DNA of 64,000 nucleotides from CALZBJ01 sp945619025 (GTDB lineage Bacteria; Pseudomonadota; Gammaproteobacteria; Cardiobacteriales; Wohlfahrtiimonadaceae): NCBI GenBank assembly GCA_945619025.1, contig CALZBJ010000001.1:1-64000 (forward strand). Direction: 5' to 3'. Positions 39,895-49,178 of the stretch are shown here, piece after piece. The notes beneath the pieces were generated by a model. That model worked only from the letters and a program-made list of their open reading frames with translations. It searched no databases and had not been told where the DNA came from. The translations under genes were made by a program, and so were the position numbers. Numbering within the stretch: the first letter of the stretch is position 1; each line of letters opens with the position of its first letter.

Positions 39895-40671
39895 ATGGAA
39901 GCGGATATTATCGCCCTACTCACCCTCGTCGCAATGATTGCTGGAACCATCGATGCCATTGCGGGCGGAGGCGGATTACTCACCCTTCCTGCCCTTATGA
40001 TTGCAGGACTCCCACCGATTAACGCCATCGCCACCAATAAACTCCAAGCAACGGCGGGCTCCTTCTCCGCCACGGTCGCTTTTGCACGCCGTAAACTGAT
40101 CAATTGGAAAAAGGGAATCCCGATCGCGCTCCTTGCCTTTAGTGGCGGCATGCTCGGCGCCAATCTCATTAGCCAAATCCCGCAAGAATATTTGAAAGCC
40201 GCAGCACCAATCCTGCTTCTAGTGATCGCAACCTACTTTATCTTTTCACCCAAATTTACCGACGTTGAGCGAAAACCCAAAATGCCGCGCCTCCTGTTTC
40301 TTTTCACCTTTGTGCCCCTCATTGGTTTTTATGATGGCGTCTTTGGTCCGGGAACCGGCTCGTTTTATATCGTCGCGTTTGTCGCCCTTCAAGGCCACGG
40401 TTTATTGAGCGCCAATGCCTACACAAAACTTGCCAATTTCTCTTGTAATCTCGGATCGCTTCTTGTCTTTTTATTTCACGGCAACGCCTATTTTGTGATC
40501 GCGCTCTGCATGGCGGTGGGCGCTTTTGTCGGCGCGCAAATTGGTAGCCGCTTTGCGGTTCGCTTTGGCGCACGGTTAATTAAACCCCTTCTTATTATCT
40601 TAAGCACCATTATGGCAATTAAACTGCTGCTCGACCCAACAAACCCGCTGATTCAGCTCATTCAAGGCTAA
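39895..40671 (+). CDS. TSUP family sulfite/organosulfonate exporter-like permease
   Basis: 258 residues with about eight spans. The two repeated TSUP signatures are present: GTIDAIAGGGGLLTLPAL with NKLQATAGSFSAT, and FYDGVFGPGTGSFY with AYTKLANFSCNLGSLL. TauE/SafE/YfcA members move sulfur-containing or carboxylate anions; the substrate is not evident. AGGATCCT before the ATG. Monocistronic. Confidence 0.9.
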   Translation: MEADIIALLTLVAMIAGTIDAIAGGGGLLTLPALMIAGLPPINAIATNKLQATAGSFSATVAFARRKLINWKKGIPIALLAFSGGMLGANLISQIPQEYLKAAAPILLLVIATYFIFSPKFTDVERKPKMPRLLFLFTFVPLIGFYDGVFGPGTGSFYIVAFVALQGHGLLSANAYTKLANFSCNLGSLLVFLFHGNAYFVIALCMAVGAFVGAQIGSRFAVRFGARLIKPLLIILSTIMAIKLLLDPTNPLIQLIQG

Positions 40672-40725
40672 TCCTAAGATATTTTCAGCAGATTCGATCA
40701 CTTCAGGCTATAATGTCTATTAACT

Positions 40726-40755
40726 CAATCGTCTACATATGTAGTCAATTGAGCC
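40726..40755 (+). promoter_or_regulatory. extended palindrome upstream of znuA, candidate operator
   Basis: A central perfect 12-bp palindrome CTACATATGTAG (40735-40746) has outer arms CTCAAT (40726-40731) and ATTGAG (40750-40755). A TATAAT at 40711-40716 places it at the predicted transcript start. The likely binder is a metal regulator such as Zur, but the sequence is not the E. coli Zur box. Confidence 0.5.
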
Positions 40756-40802
40756 ATGCAAAATAAATTTTAGACAGAATAACCCCTAAGGAGATCAGTC
40801 CC

Positions 40803-41789
40803 ATGAAGCGATTGATAGCACTATTTTCCACCTTATGCCTACTCACATTGTCGCCTGCCCTTGCGAAAAAGCTCAATGTGGTCACCAGTTTTTCCATCTT
40901 AAATGACATTACCGAAACCATCGGCGGCGAGCGCATTCAGAGCAAAGCGATCATTGGTGCCAATCAAAATGCCCACACCTACGAGCCAACGCCTTATGAT
41001 TTTATCGATCTTAAAAAAGCCGATCTTTTCATTATTAATGGACTGCACTTTGAAGGCTGGTTAACCCGCACCGTCGATGCCTCTGGCTTTAATGGCGTGC
41101 TATTGGACGTGAGCCCTGCTATCACCCCACTTCCTGCCGACCCCGATCATCAGCACGAACATGATGATCATGACCATTCTGGACACCACGATGATCACGA
41201 TGGACATGCCGCTCACGATCACGAAAATCATAATCATGACCACGCGCATCACGACCATGAACATGGCGAGTTTGACCCCCATATCTGGCAAAGCCCGCTC
41301 AATGTGATCAAGATGGCCGATGCCATTAAAAATGAGCTGATTACCCTCGACCCTGAAGGCAAAGCCCACTATGAGGCCAATTTCGACGATTATCAAAAAG
41401 AACTACTAGCCCTTGATAAATGGACGCGAGATAGCCTTAAAGCTAAATCAAACAGAGCGCCCCACTTCCTTATTTTGCACAATAGCTTCCAATATTTTGA
41501 GCATGAATATGGCGTTCATTTCCACACCTTGATGAATTCTCATTTTGCGGGCGAACCCTCCGCCGGTGATTTAGCGGAAACGATGACGCTCATTAAAAAG
41601 AACAATATCACCACGCTCTTTTTTGAAAACATTGAAGCCTCGCGCCTGCTTAAAAATCTGATGGAAGATCTCAAGCTCAAAAATGGCGGCATCCTCTATT
41701 CTGATGCCCTCACCAAAGATAATACAGCCAATAGCTATATCAAGCTCTTCAGACGCAATGTGGAAACCATGTTAAACTCAATCGATTAG
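40803..41789 (+). CDS. znuA: zinc ABC transporter substrate-binding protein
   Basis: 328 residues. A signal peptide (about 1-22, cleaved after ALA) is followed by a cluster A-I fold with metal ligands: His in AHTYEPTPYD, a long His/Asp-rich loop (about 116-158), FDPHIWQSP and LHNSFQYFEHEYG. It captures periplasmic Zn2+ for a ZnuBC transporter. No znuB/C is adjacent, which is unusual. An extended palindrome lies in the promoter. Confidence 0.9.
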   Translation: MKRLIALFSTLCLLTLSPALAKKLNVVTSFSILNDITETIGGERIQSKAIIGANQNAHTYEPTPYDFIDLKKADLFIINGLHFEGWLTRTVDASGFNGVLLDVSPAITPLPADPDHQHEHDDHDHSGHHDDHDGHAAHDHENHNHDHAHHDHEHGEFDPHIWQSPLNVIKMADAIKNELITLDPEGKAHYEANFDDYQKELLALDKWTRDSLKAKSNRAPHFLILHNSFQYFEHEYGVHFHTLMNSHFAGEPSAGDLAETMTLIKKNNITTLFFENIEASRLLKNLMEDLKLKNGGILYSDALTKDNTANSYIKLFRRNVETMLNSID

Positions 41790-41918
41790 CTTACCATCAA
41801 GCAAGATAGCTTAGCGTAAAAATGCGTGATCTCAATCAGTCGAAATCACGCGTTTTCTATGATAAAATATCAAACTTTGAATTTATAAATTTACACTATC
41901 AGAAAGGCCAGAATAGAT

Positions 41919-43568
41919 ATGTCAGAAAGTACCATTCGCACTAATTTTATTCGTCAAATTATTGATCAGGATTTAGCTAGTGGAAAATACCAGCAACCCT
42001 CTGATATCCACACCCGTTTCCCCCCTGAACCGAATGGCTATCTACACATTGGTCACGCGAAATCGATCTGTTTAAACTTCGGAATTGCGCGCGATTACGG
42101 TGGAAAATGCAACCTTCGCTTTGACGACACCAACCCAACGAAAGAAGAGATCGAGTTTGTTGAGTCGATCAAAAAGGACGTGGAGTGGCTTGGCTTTAAG
42201 TGGGACAATCTATTCTATGCATCCGATTATTTTGAGAAATTTTATGACGCGGCAGTCACCCTCATTAAAAAAGGGCTTGCCTATGTTGATGACAGCAGTG
42301 CAGACGAGCTTCGTGCAATGCGCGGAACGTTAACTGAGCCGGGCAAAAACTCTCCCTATCGTGAACGTTCGATCGAAGAAAACCTCGATCTGTTTGAGCG
42401 TATGCGTAACGGCGAATTTGAAGATGGCGCTAAAATTTTACGCGCCAAAATCGATATGAGCGCACCCAACATGAATCTTCGTGACCCTGCAATCTATCGT
42501 ATTCGCCATGAAGACCATCACCAAACCGGCGACAAATGGTGCATCTATCCGATGTATGACTTCGCGCACAGCTTAAGCGATGCGTTTGAAGGCATTACTC
42601 ACTCGATTTGTACGCTTGAGTTTGAAGATCACCGCGTTTTATATGATTGGTTTGTGGAGCATTGCGACGTTGAGCATACCCCGCATCAGTATGAGTTTTC
42701 ACGCTTAAACTTAGAGTATACCGTGACCTCAAAACGCCGTTTAACCCAGCTCGTTGCGGAAGGTCACGTGGACGGCTGGGACGATCCTCGCATGCCAACC
42801 ATCGCGGGATTACGTCGCCGCGGCTGTCCTCCTGAAGCGCTTCACCTTTTCTGTGATCGCATTGGGGTAACCAAATCGGAAAACTACATCGAAGTGCAAC
42901 AGCTCGATCAAGCAATGCGCGATGTATTAAACGAACAAGCCGATCGCCGTATGGCGGTTATGGATCCCATTAAAGTCACCTTAACCAACGTTGAGGCGGA
43001 CGAAATGGTGAGCGTCCCCAATCATCCGCAACAAGAAGAGCGCGGCCGCCGTGAGATCCTCTTTAGTAATGAGATTTTCATTGAGCGCGCGGACTTTAGA
43101 GAAGAAGCCAACAAACACTACAAACGTTTAGTCTTAGGCAAATATACTCGTCTACGCGGTGCCTATATCATTAAAGCCACAGACGTTGTGAAAGACGAAA
43201 ATGGCGAGGTGATCGAAGTGATTGCTGAAATCGTTCCCGGCTCGCTCGGTAAAAACGTTGAAGGCGTTAAAGCGCGCGGCGTGATCCAATGGGTTACTTG
43301 TAAAACCGCTGTTGATGCAACGATCAACGAATATAATCGTCTCTTTACCGTGACCAATCCTGCCGGTGAAGAGGGCGATATGCTCGACTACATCGCCGAT
43401 GATTCATTGGTGGTGAAAACAGCGAAAGTTGAACCCGAACTTGCCAAATCAGAAGCGCAAGTTCCGTATCAATTTGAGCGCATTGCTTACTTCACCCGTG
43501 ACTCAAAAGCCGGTGACGCACTTGTCTTTAACCGCATTGTGACGCTTAAAGATAGTTTCGGAGAATAA
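41919..43568 (+). CDS. glnS: glutaminyl-tRNA synthetase
   Basis: 549 residues. Class I HIGH motif in PPEPNGYLHIGHAKS, second motif VTSKRRLTQLV, and RFDDTNPTKEEIEFVESI typical of GlnRS/GluRS. The C-terminal beta-barrel domains include RGVIQWV. It charges tRNA-Gln. Two ABC permease genes follow 6 bp downstream. Confidence 0.97.
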   Translation: MSESTIRTNFIRQIIDQDLASGKYQQPSDIHTRFPPEPNGYLHIGHAKSICLNFGIARDYGGKCNLRFDDTNPTKEEIEFVESIKKDVEWLGFKWDNLFYASDYFEKFYDAAVTLIKKGLAYVDDSSADELRAMRGTLTEPGKNSPYRERSIEENLDLFERMRNGEFEDGAKILRAKIDMSAPNMNLRDPAIYRIRHEDHHQTGDKWCIYPMYDFAHSLSDAFEGITHSICTLEFEDHRVLYDWFVEHCDVEHTPHQYEFSRLNLEYTVTSKRRLTQLVAEGHVDGWDDPRMPTIAGLRRRGCPPEALHLFCDRIGVTKSENYIEVQQLDQAMRDVLNEQADRRMAVMDPIKVTLTNVEADEMVSVPNHPQQEERGRREILFSNEIFIERADFREEANKHYKRLVLGKYTRLRGAYIIKATDVVKDENGEVIEVIAEIVPGSLGKNVEGVKARGVIQWVTCKTAVDATINEYNRLFTVTNPAGEEGDMLDYIADDSLVVKTAKVEPELAKSEAQVPYQFERIAYFTRDSKAGDALVFNRIVTLKDSFGE

Positions 43569-43574
43569 GTCTGG

Positions 43575-44270
43575 ATGAACGAAATTATTGAATATTCCCC
43601 CTCGTTACTCGAGGGGTTTTTCCTTACCATCACCCTCGGCATTACCTCGTTTTTGGCAGCGCTTTTTTTTGGTTTAGGGGCGGCATTTCTCTCCTTTAGC
43701 CAATCAAAAACGCTTCGTTTTACCATTAGCAGTTACACCACGATCATTCGCGGTATCCCGGATCTTGTGCTTATTTTCCTCTTCTTTTACGGGATTCAGG
43801 AATTATTAAACTGGATTACGGGACTGGTCGGTACGAGAAATATCTTTCTCACCCCCTTTATTTCGGGCGTAATTACGATCGGCTTTTATTTTGGCGCCTT
43901 TATTACCGAAACGTTTCGTGGGGCGATTTTAGCCGTTCCGAAAGGCCAAGTGGAAGCCTCTGTCGCGCTCGGTATGCCTAAAAATCACATTTATCGCCGC
44001 ATTTTATTCCCTCAAGCGATGCGTTTTGCACTGCCGGGCTTAAGCAATAACTGGCTGGTACTTCTTAAAACAACGGCACTTGTTTCACTCATTGGACTGC
44101 AAGATCTTGTCTTTATGGCCAATAATGCGGGGAAAGCAACGCGTTTGACCTTTAACTTTTATATGGTAGCGAGCATCGGATTCCTCCTTTTTACGAGTCT
44201 TTCGATCTTAGTGATTCGCCTTTTAGAGCGTCGTTACAGCCTCGGATTTAGTACAGAGGTGTCGATATGA
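43575..44270 (+). CDS. polar amino acid ABC transporter permease (HisQ/ArtQ-like)
   Basis: 231 residues with five spans. The permease EAA loop reads VEASVALGMPKNHIYRRILFPQAMRFALPGL, and the N-terminus GFFLTITLGITSFLAALFFG is of the HisM/HisQ class. It partners with the next gene, which overlaps by 4 bp. No binding protein or ATPase gene lies here, so these must be encoded elsewhere. It follows glnS closely. Confidence 0.9.
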   Translation: MNEIIEYSPSLLEGFFLTITLGITSFLAALFFGLGAAFLSFSQSKTLRFTISSYTTIIRGIPDLVLIFLFFYGIQELLNWITGLVGTRNIFLTPFISGVITIGFYFGAFITETFRGAILAVPKGQVEASVALGMPKNHIYRRILFPQAMRFALPGLSNNWLVLLKTTALVSLIGLQDLVFMANNAGKATRLTFNFYMVASIGFLLFTSLSILVIRLLERRYSLGFSTEVSI

Positions 44271-44956
44271 GTACGATGATTGACCGTTTTCCGGAGCTTC
44301 TAGAAGCCATCTGGCTCACCATTCAGCTCACCTTTATCTCATCGATTGCCGGCCTCTTACTTGCGGTACCGCTCTCGATTTTAGCGCTCTCAAAACGCAA
44401 ATGGATTCATCTGCCGATTGATGCCTACAGCTATTTCTTCCGCGGCACGCCACTTCTTGTCCAGATCTATATTCTCTACTTTGGACTCGGGCAGTTTGAA
44501 GCGATTCGCGACATTGAATGGCTCTGGGATAATATTTTAAGCGAGCCGTACGCCTGTGCGCTTGTAGCGTTTTCACTCAATACCGCCGCCTACTCCTTAG
44601 AGATTTTTAAAGGCTCGATCAAAAACACGCCTAAAGGGGAGATCGAGGCCGGGATGGCTTTTGGTATGAGCAAATTCACGCTCTTCCGCCGCATTATTTT
44701 CCCGTCAGGCTTCAGACGCGCCCTTCCCGCTTATGGGAACGAGGTGATCTTTATGCTACACGGAACGGCGCAAGCTTCTGCCATCACGCTAGTGGATATT
44801 TTAGGATTTGCGAAACAGGTACATTACCAAACCTTTGCGGTATTTACCCCATTTTTAATCGCCGCAGCGCTCTATATCGCCATCACCTTTGTGCTCGTCT
44901 TTATCTTTAGAAAATGCGAGAAACGTTGGTTGGCCTATTTAGGACCGCAACGCTAA
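44267..44956 (+). CDS. polar amino acid ABC transporter permease (HisM/ArtM-like)
   Basis: 229 residues with five spans. FRGTPLLVQIYILYFGLGQF and the EAA loop GEIEAGMAFGMSKFTLFRRIIFPSGFRRALPAYGNE mark the HisM side of the heterodimer. Likely substrates are His, Arg or Lys. It overlaps the upstream permease gene (ATGA) and ends before a terminator. Confidence 0.9.
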   Translation: MSTMIDRFPELLEAIWLTIQLTFISSIAGLLLAVPLSILALSKRKWIHLPIDAYSYFFRGTPLLVQIYILYFGLGQFEAIRDIEWLWDNILSEPYACALVAFSLNTAAYSLEIFKGSIKNTPKGEIEAGMAFGMSKFTLFRRIIFPSGFRRALPAYGNEVIFMLHGTAQASAITLVDILGFAKQVHYQTFAVFTPFLIAAALYIAITFVLVFIFRKCEKRWLAYLGPQR

Positions 44957-44998
44957 AAATTCGCGTTCAATATAAAATATTAGATATTGAATCAAAAA

Positions 44999-45046
44999 AA
45001 ACCTGCAGTGTACTTCCCATAGTAAGAAGTTCCTGCAGGTTTTTTC
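44999..45046 (+). terminator. terminator after the glnS-permease operon
   Basis: AAACCTGCAG and CTGCAGGTTT with an inner ACTT/AAGT pair, followed by T6. The A run on the left suggests use by the convergent gene too. Confidence 0.85.
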
Positions 45047-45090
45047 TTGTCTGCTATACGCTCATTTTATTGCTTGGTTTATTGCTTGCT

Positions 45091-45654
45091 TTATTTCTGA
45101 GAATTCAATTCAAAACGCCCCATAAACTCCGCAAATTGTGCTTCGCTATTAAGTTGGCTTGCAAAGAAATTTTCGATACTCACGCGGCGGGAATCCCCCT
45201 CAATGGTGAGAAAAACAATGCGATCTACTCTTGTTTCCATCTCGCCAAAAACGCCGTTACGATCAAGTTTAGTCATCTCATCGAGAACCGTTTCATAAAA
45301 AAGCATCTCAAAGCCGTTAAAATCCTCGACAGTCTTGTTGACTAAAAACTGATTGAGCTCGAGCATCGCGGGAAATTGCAGATTACTACTATTGTAGACC
45401 CACGCTTCCGGTTGCCAGCGGAGTTTAAGGCGATCCATCGGCGCGATCTCCCCATATTTCGCTTCCGTTTCACTAATAAGCGCAGCAAGCGATTCTTCGG
45501 TATTAATGGCGATATAGAGCGATTCTAAAAAAGAGTCCGCCACGAGCGCAATCCCATAGATTGCCTCCCCTTCCATCAGCGGCAATAGGCGCTCCATATC
45601 CTCTTTGATCGCTTTATTAAGTTTCACTGCAAAACTGCGCATCGCGGCTTCCAT
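45091..45654 (-). CDS. DUF4303 protein
   Basis: 187 residues from the ATG at 45654, with AAAGGAGAG upstream. It contains EAIYGIALVADSFLESLYIAINTE, LKLRWQPEAWVYNS and the C-terminal RVDRIVFLTIEGDSRR. The pattern fits DUF4303, whose function is unknown. A perfect GTTGCATGCAAC palindrome lies in its upstream region and recurs at the glaH promoter, suggesting control by the GntR regulator encoded just upstream. Confidence 0.75.
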   Translation of the reverse strand: MEAAMRSFAVKLNKAIKEDMERLLPLMEGEAIYGIALVADSFLESLYIAINTEESLAALISETEAKYGEIAPMDRLKLRWQPEAWVYNSSNLQFPAMLELNQFLVNKTVEDFNGFEMLFYETVLDEMTKLDRNGVFGEMETRVDRIVFLTIEGDSRRVSIENFFASQLNSEAQFAEFMGRFELNSQK

Positions 45655-45730
45655 GATGATTTTTCTCTCCTTTTGATCTGATCCATTAATGGACAAATTC
45701 ATGGGCGTAATAATCCATTGCACTTTTTAA

Positions 45731-45742
45731 GTTGCATGCAAC
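45731..45742. promoter_or_regulatory. GntR-type operator candidate
   Basis: Perfect 12-bp palindrome GTTGCATGCAAC between the gntR stop and the DUF4303 start. The near copy GTAGCATGCAAC occurs at the glaH promoter (50382-50393); the flanks AGTTGCATGC-ACAT-C also agree. Confidence 0.6.
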
Positions 45743-45791
45743 ATACTACTGTGATAAAAATGGTGTTAAATAATAATTAAACGAGGAGAAT

Positions 45792-46508
45792 TTACCGCGG
45801 ATTACAGATCCACTCAAATTGCTCTAAAAGCTCAGCACCTTCCCAATCGTCACGACTTTTAGATTCCTGCGTAATCAGCATGTTCGCCGTATTGATGATA
45901 TGTCTTTCCATCTCAATGCCCGCTTGAACGGCATCTTTCGTAAGAATCGCCTCATGGAGCGCTTTATGATCATTAAACGCATCCATGCAAGAACGTGAAT
46001 GAGGAATCGTGCTTGGCCCCGTGAGAAGTACGGTGTTTCGCGTGTTTTCAATAATGGTAAGCGCACGCCCAATGCCTGAAGCCTTTAAGATCGCCAAATG
46101 GTACTCTTTATCGGCTTCTAACGTCGCTTTTGCATCATCAGATTCAGCGGCGACCTGAAACTTCTCAAACGCCTCTTTGATGAGCACTAAATCGTCGTCA
46201 CTGCGGGAGGTTGCCGTTTTACGAATCATCGGCACTTCAAGCATTAGACGAATTTGAAAGGACTCAATTAATCCCTGCAACGATGTAGGCAAAATGCGAA
46301 TCCCACGATTCTTTTCTACTCGCACCAGACCAATATTTGCAAGCTGTTGCGCCGCCTCACGAATGGGCGTCCGTGACACACCGATCCATTCCCCAATTTC
46401 GGTCGCTGAGTAGAGTTTCCCGGGTTTTAGCACATTGTTCATGATCGCCTCACGAATGAGGGTAAACGCCTGATCGGATAAATTCTCAATTTTTTTTAAT
46501 TTTTTCAT
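45792..46508 (-). CDS. GntR family regulator, FCD (FadR) subfamily
   Basis: 238 residues from the ATG at 46508. The winged HTH covers about 10-72 (AFTLIREAIMNNVLKPGKLY, VSRTPIREAAQQLANIGLV). The C-terminal FCD domain carries metal-ligand His in EADKEYHLAILKAS, HKALHEAILT and MERHIINTA. It is divergent from lhgO with a short gap, and glutarate genes are nearby, so it is a CsiR/GlaR-like candidate sensing glutarate or 2-hydroxyglutarate. Confidence 0.88.
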   Translation of the reverse strand: MKKLKKIENLSDQAFTLIREAIMNNVLKPGKLYSATEIGEWIGVSRTPIREAAQQLANIGLVRVEKNRGIRILPTSLQGLIESFQIRLMLEVPMIRKTATSRSDDDLVLIKEAFEKFQVAAESDDAKATLEADKEYHLAILKASGIGRALTIIENTRNTVLLTGPSTIPHSRSCMDAFNDHKALHEAILTKDAVQAGIEMERHIINTANMLITQESKSRDDWEGAELLEQFEWICNPR

Positions 46509-46537
46509 ATTAGTGTCATCATCTAAAGGAGTTAATT

Positions 46538-47764
46538 GTGGCAACAATCAAGTATGCGATTATTGGAGGCGGGATCAATGGGCTAGCCGTTGCACGGCAA
46601 CTTTTGCTCGATTACCCGGAGGCGAAGGTCTCTCTCTTTGAGAAAGAATCGAGCGTTGCACAACACCAGTCAAGCCATAACTCGGGCGTGGTTCATGCAG
46701 GATTATATTATGCAAAAGGCAGTCTAAAAGCAAAATTATGTCGCCGAGGCGTGACGCTAGTGCGAGAGTACTGCGCGGCCAACGACCTTCCTTATGATGA
46801 GTGTGGTAAATTAGTGGTGGCTCTTAATGAGGTGGAGAAAGAGCGTCTGCTTGCGATCTACCAAAAGGCGAGCGACAACGGCGTTCCCGGTATAAAAATG
46901 CTCTATGATGATGAGATTCGCGAGGTTGAGCCCAATTGTATCGGCATTGCGGCACTTCACTCGCCTGAAACCGCCATTGTGAGCTACGAGAAGATCGCCA
47001 AACGCATTGCCGCTGAGATTATTGAACGTGGCGGTGAAATCCATCTCTCAAGCCCAGTCAAATCCCTTGAAAATCGTGATGGCACCATTCATGTGATGAT
47101 CGATAAAGAAAATGGCACCATCGAACACCCTGAAACCTTCGATTACGCCGTAACCTGCGCCGGATTGCAATCCGATCGATTAGCGGTCAATTCGGGCGAT
47201 ATCGGCACACCTAAAATCGTTCCCTTCTTTGGTCAGTATTTTGTCCTTGATGACGCGCACACGGGCGAAGTTAAAGGCTTAATCTATCCCGTTCCCGATC
47301 CGAAATACCCTTTCTTAGGCGTGCACTTTACTAAACGGATCGATGGAAAAATGACGATCGGCCCCAATGCCTTTCTCTCAAAAGCCCGGGAAAATTACGA
47401 TGGAAAAGGCTGCAATCTCAAAGATATGTTCGATTACGCCACCTTCCCCGGTTTTTGGCGCTTTGCTCTTAAAAACGTTCCGGCAGCGATGCGCGAGGTA
47501 AAAACTGTGCTCAGCACCAAGCAATTTGTAAGTGAAGCGGTGAAATATGTGCCCTCGTTAAGCGGTATGAAGGTTTATCCGGCAACTCGCGGTATTCGCG
47601 CGCAAGCGATGGAGAAAGATGGCTCACTCGTCGATGATTTCGTGATTCGCCGGGATGGCAACATCATCCATATTCGTAACGCTCCGTCCCCAGGTGCGAC
47701 CTCATCGCTTGCCATTGCAGAACACATTGTACGCGATGTGATGCAGGAATCGAATGAGTCCTAA
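46538..47764 (+). CDS. lhgO: L-2-hydroxyglutarate oxidase/dehydrogenase
   Basis: 408 residues, start GTG at 46538 with AAAGGAG upstream. FAD-binding GGGINGLAVARQL at the N-terminus, then HNSGVVHAGLYY, CRRGVTLVREYC and PATRGIRAQAMEKDGSLVDDF, all typical of LhgO. It oxidises L-2-hydroxyglutarate to 2-oxoglutarate, passing electrons to the quinone pool. Its substrate is the product of GlaH encoded nearby. Confidence 0.92.
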   Translation: MATIKYAIIGGGINGLAVARQLLLDYPEAKVSLFEKESSVAQHQSSHNSGVVHAGLYYAKGSLKAKLCRRGVTLVREYCAANDLPYDECGKLVVALNEVEKERLLAIYQKASDNGVPGIKMLYDDEIREVEPNCIGIAALHSPETAIVSYEKIAKRIAAEIIERGGEIHLSSPVKSLENRDGTIHVMIDKENGTIEHPETFDYAVTCAGLQSDRLAVNSGDIGTPKIVPFFGQYFVLDDAHTGEVKGLIYPVPDPKYPFLGVHFTKRIDGKMTIGPNAFLSKARENYDGKGCNLKDMFDYATFPGFWRFALKNVPAAMREVKTVLSTKQFVSEAVKYVPSLSGMKVYPATRGIRAQAMEKDGSLVDDFVIRRDGNIIHIRNAPSPGATSSLAIAEHIVRDVMQESNES

Positions 47765-48073
47765 AATCCAATACAAGCCCGATTATTCTGAGTGACGACC
47801 CCATTCCCCAGAATCAGATTGCCTCAGAATTCTCGGCACTTAAATAATGAGTCCGAACTCAACTCTCTTGACAGCGCCTGCTTCGCCTCCTTGAAGCAAT
47901 TCCCGCTAACAAGAGCTTACTCGGAAGAGGTATAGTGAAACCGTGCGAAACTCCATTCACCGGTTAAAACTATTTAAAATCGCCTCTTCCTCTTTTTTTG
48001 ATAATTGCGGTATGATAGAGCACACCTCGTTGATTCTTCGATTGATTCTTTACCTTCTCTCTTAGCCCGCACC
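47765..48073. other. intergenic region with a hairpin
   Basis: 309 bp without a gene. ATTCTGAG (near 47785) and CTCAGAAT (near 47824) can form an 8-bp stem without a T run; a TTGACA near 47877 has no clear -10 partner. Confidence 0.4.
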
Positions 48074-48787
48074 ATGCCTATCAAAATAAAGCCGCTCCTC
48101 CGCGTTACGCTCTACGCATTGATTCTCATTACCCTCTTACTTTTGATCGGCGCGAGCTACTATTTCCGTGATCGAATTCGCTTAATTCCGAGCTTTTGGG
48201 AGCGCAGCCACGCCCTTGTCAGCCATGATAAAAACGCCTCTAAAGAGACACTCGAAACATCCCTACGACAGCGCGCGGATGAGGCGTATCAATATGCTTT
48301 AGTCCATCAATTTGATCTTGAACACGCCGTCTTAATTAACTTTTCGATCCATTCAGGGGCCAATCGTTTTTTTGTGTGGGATTTTACCGAGCAAACACCC
48401 ATTATCGAGAGTTTAGTCGCCCATGGATATGGCGCGCCGGGATTTGAGAGCACCAATCAATCGATCACTTTTAGCAATACGCCGGATAGTTACGCCTCCT
48501 CTCTTGGAAAATATCGCCTTGGTGAGCGCTCATGGAGCCGTTGGGGCATCAATATTCATTATAAAATGCATGGACTGGAACCCTCCAACGATAACGCGTT
48601 TCGCCGCTATATTGTGCTCCACTCATTTGATAAAATCCCCTCTGAGGAAACCTTTCCGAAATATCTTCCTATGGGCTATAGTCAAGGATGTCCGGTGATT
48701 AGCGATGAGGCAATGCGCCGTGTTGATGCGCTCCTTCAAACGAAGACCAAACCGGTGCTCCTCTGGATCTATATTGATGAACCCTAA
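48074..48787 (+). CDS. L,D-transpeptidase-like (YkuD-type) membrane-anchored protein
   Basis: 237 residues from the ATG at 48074. The N-terminal anchor is LRVTLYALILITLLLLIGAS, the rest is periplasmic. The catalytic region IVLHSFDKIPSEETF then YSQGCPVISDEAMRRVD has the S-x-G-C nucleophile and upstream His of murein L,D-transpeptidase catalytic-domain proteins. It would cross-link or trim peptidoglycan. The lipoprotein gene downstream may be co-transcribed. Confidence 0.78.
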   Translation: MPIKIKPLLRVTLYALILITLLLLIGASYYFRDRIRLIPSFWERSHALVSHDKNASKETLETSLRQRADEAYQYALVHQFDLEHAVLINFSIHSGANRFFVWDFTEQTPIIESLVAHGYGAPGFESTNQSITFSNTPDSYASSLGKYRLGERSWSRWGINIHYKMHGLEPSNDNAFRRYIVLHSFDKIPSEETFPKYLPMGYSQGCPVISDEAMRRVDALLQTKTKPVLLWIYIDEP

Positions 48788-48824
48788 CGGCTTTTAAAGG
48801 ACTATTTAAAGGACTATTCCTACG

Positions 48825-49043
48825 ATGCGACAACTGATTAAACTGATTAATACCGCCCTCTTCTCATTCACCGCTTTGATGCTTTTAAATGCTTGCAGTG
48901 AGCCACAGGATAATTATTACCCGCAGAAAGTTAAACAAAAAGAGGAGATGGAGCGCCGCATCCATGAAAGTAGCGAGCTTCATCAAAAACAGCTCGATAA
49001 AGCGAATGAACTGCTTAAATATGAAGCGTTAGACAACGAATAA
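48825..49043 (+). CDS. small lipoprotein
   Basis: 72 residues. The signal ends at the lipobox MLLNAC (Cys24), after which the protein is short and charged with a coiled-coil tendency (KEEMERRIHESSELHQKQLDK). Not recognised further. It follows the L,D-transpeptidase-like gene by 37 bp, so a cell-wall or envelope role is plausible. Confidence 0.7.
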   Translation: MRQLIKLINTALFSFTALMLLNACSEPQDNYYPQKVKQKEEMERRIHESSELHQKQLDKANELLKYEALDNE

Positions 49044-49067
49044 CTTATTAAAAATCAGACACAAAAA

Positions 49068-49132
49068 GCCTTACTTCTCGGCAGAATCATCGTAAAATCG
49101 TAAATTCTGCTAAAAGTAAGGCTTATTTTTTA
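49068..49132. terminator. bidirectional terminator
   Basis: AAAGCCTTACTT and AAGTAAGGCTT flank a long inner stem (GCAGAAT/ATTCTGC), with T6 on the right, between the convergent lipoprotein and glaH genes. Confidence 0.75.
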
Positions 49133-49178
49133 TAAAACTAATACTTATGAGGCTACTACCGCCATCCTATCAAATCGA

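Noticed and set aside
41100..41396. Antisense frame over the His-rich loop of znuA
   Set aside because: Generated by CAT/GAT codon repeats on the opposite strand.
44914..45345. 143-codon plus-strand frame after the permease genes
   Set aside because: It runs through a strong terminator and is antisense to the DUF4303 gene.
49068..49132. Long stem as part of a small RNA gene
   Set aside because: Simplest reading is a shared terminator for the convergent lipoprotein and glaH genes.
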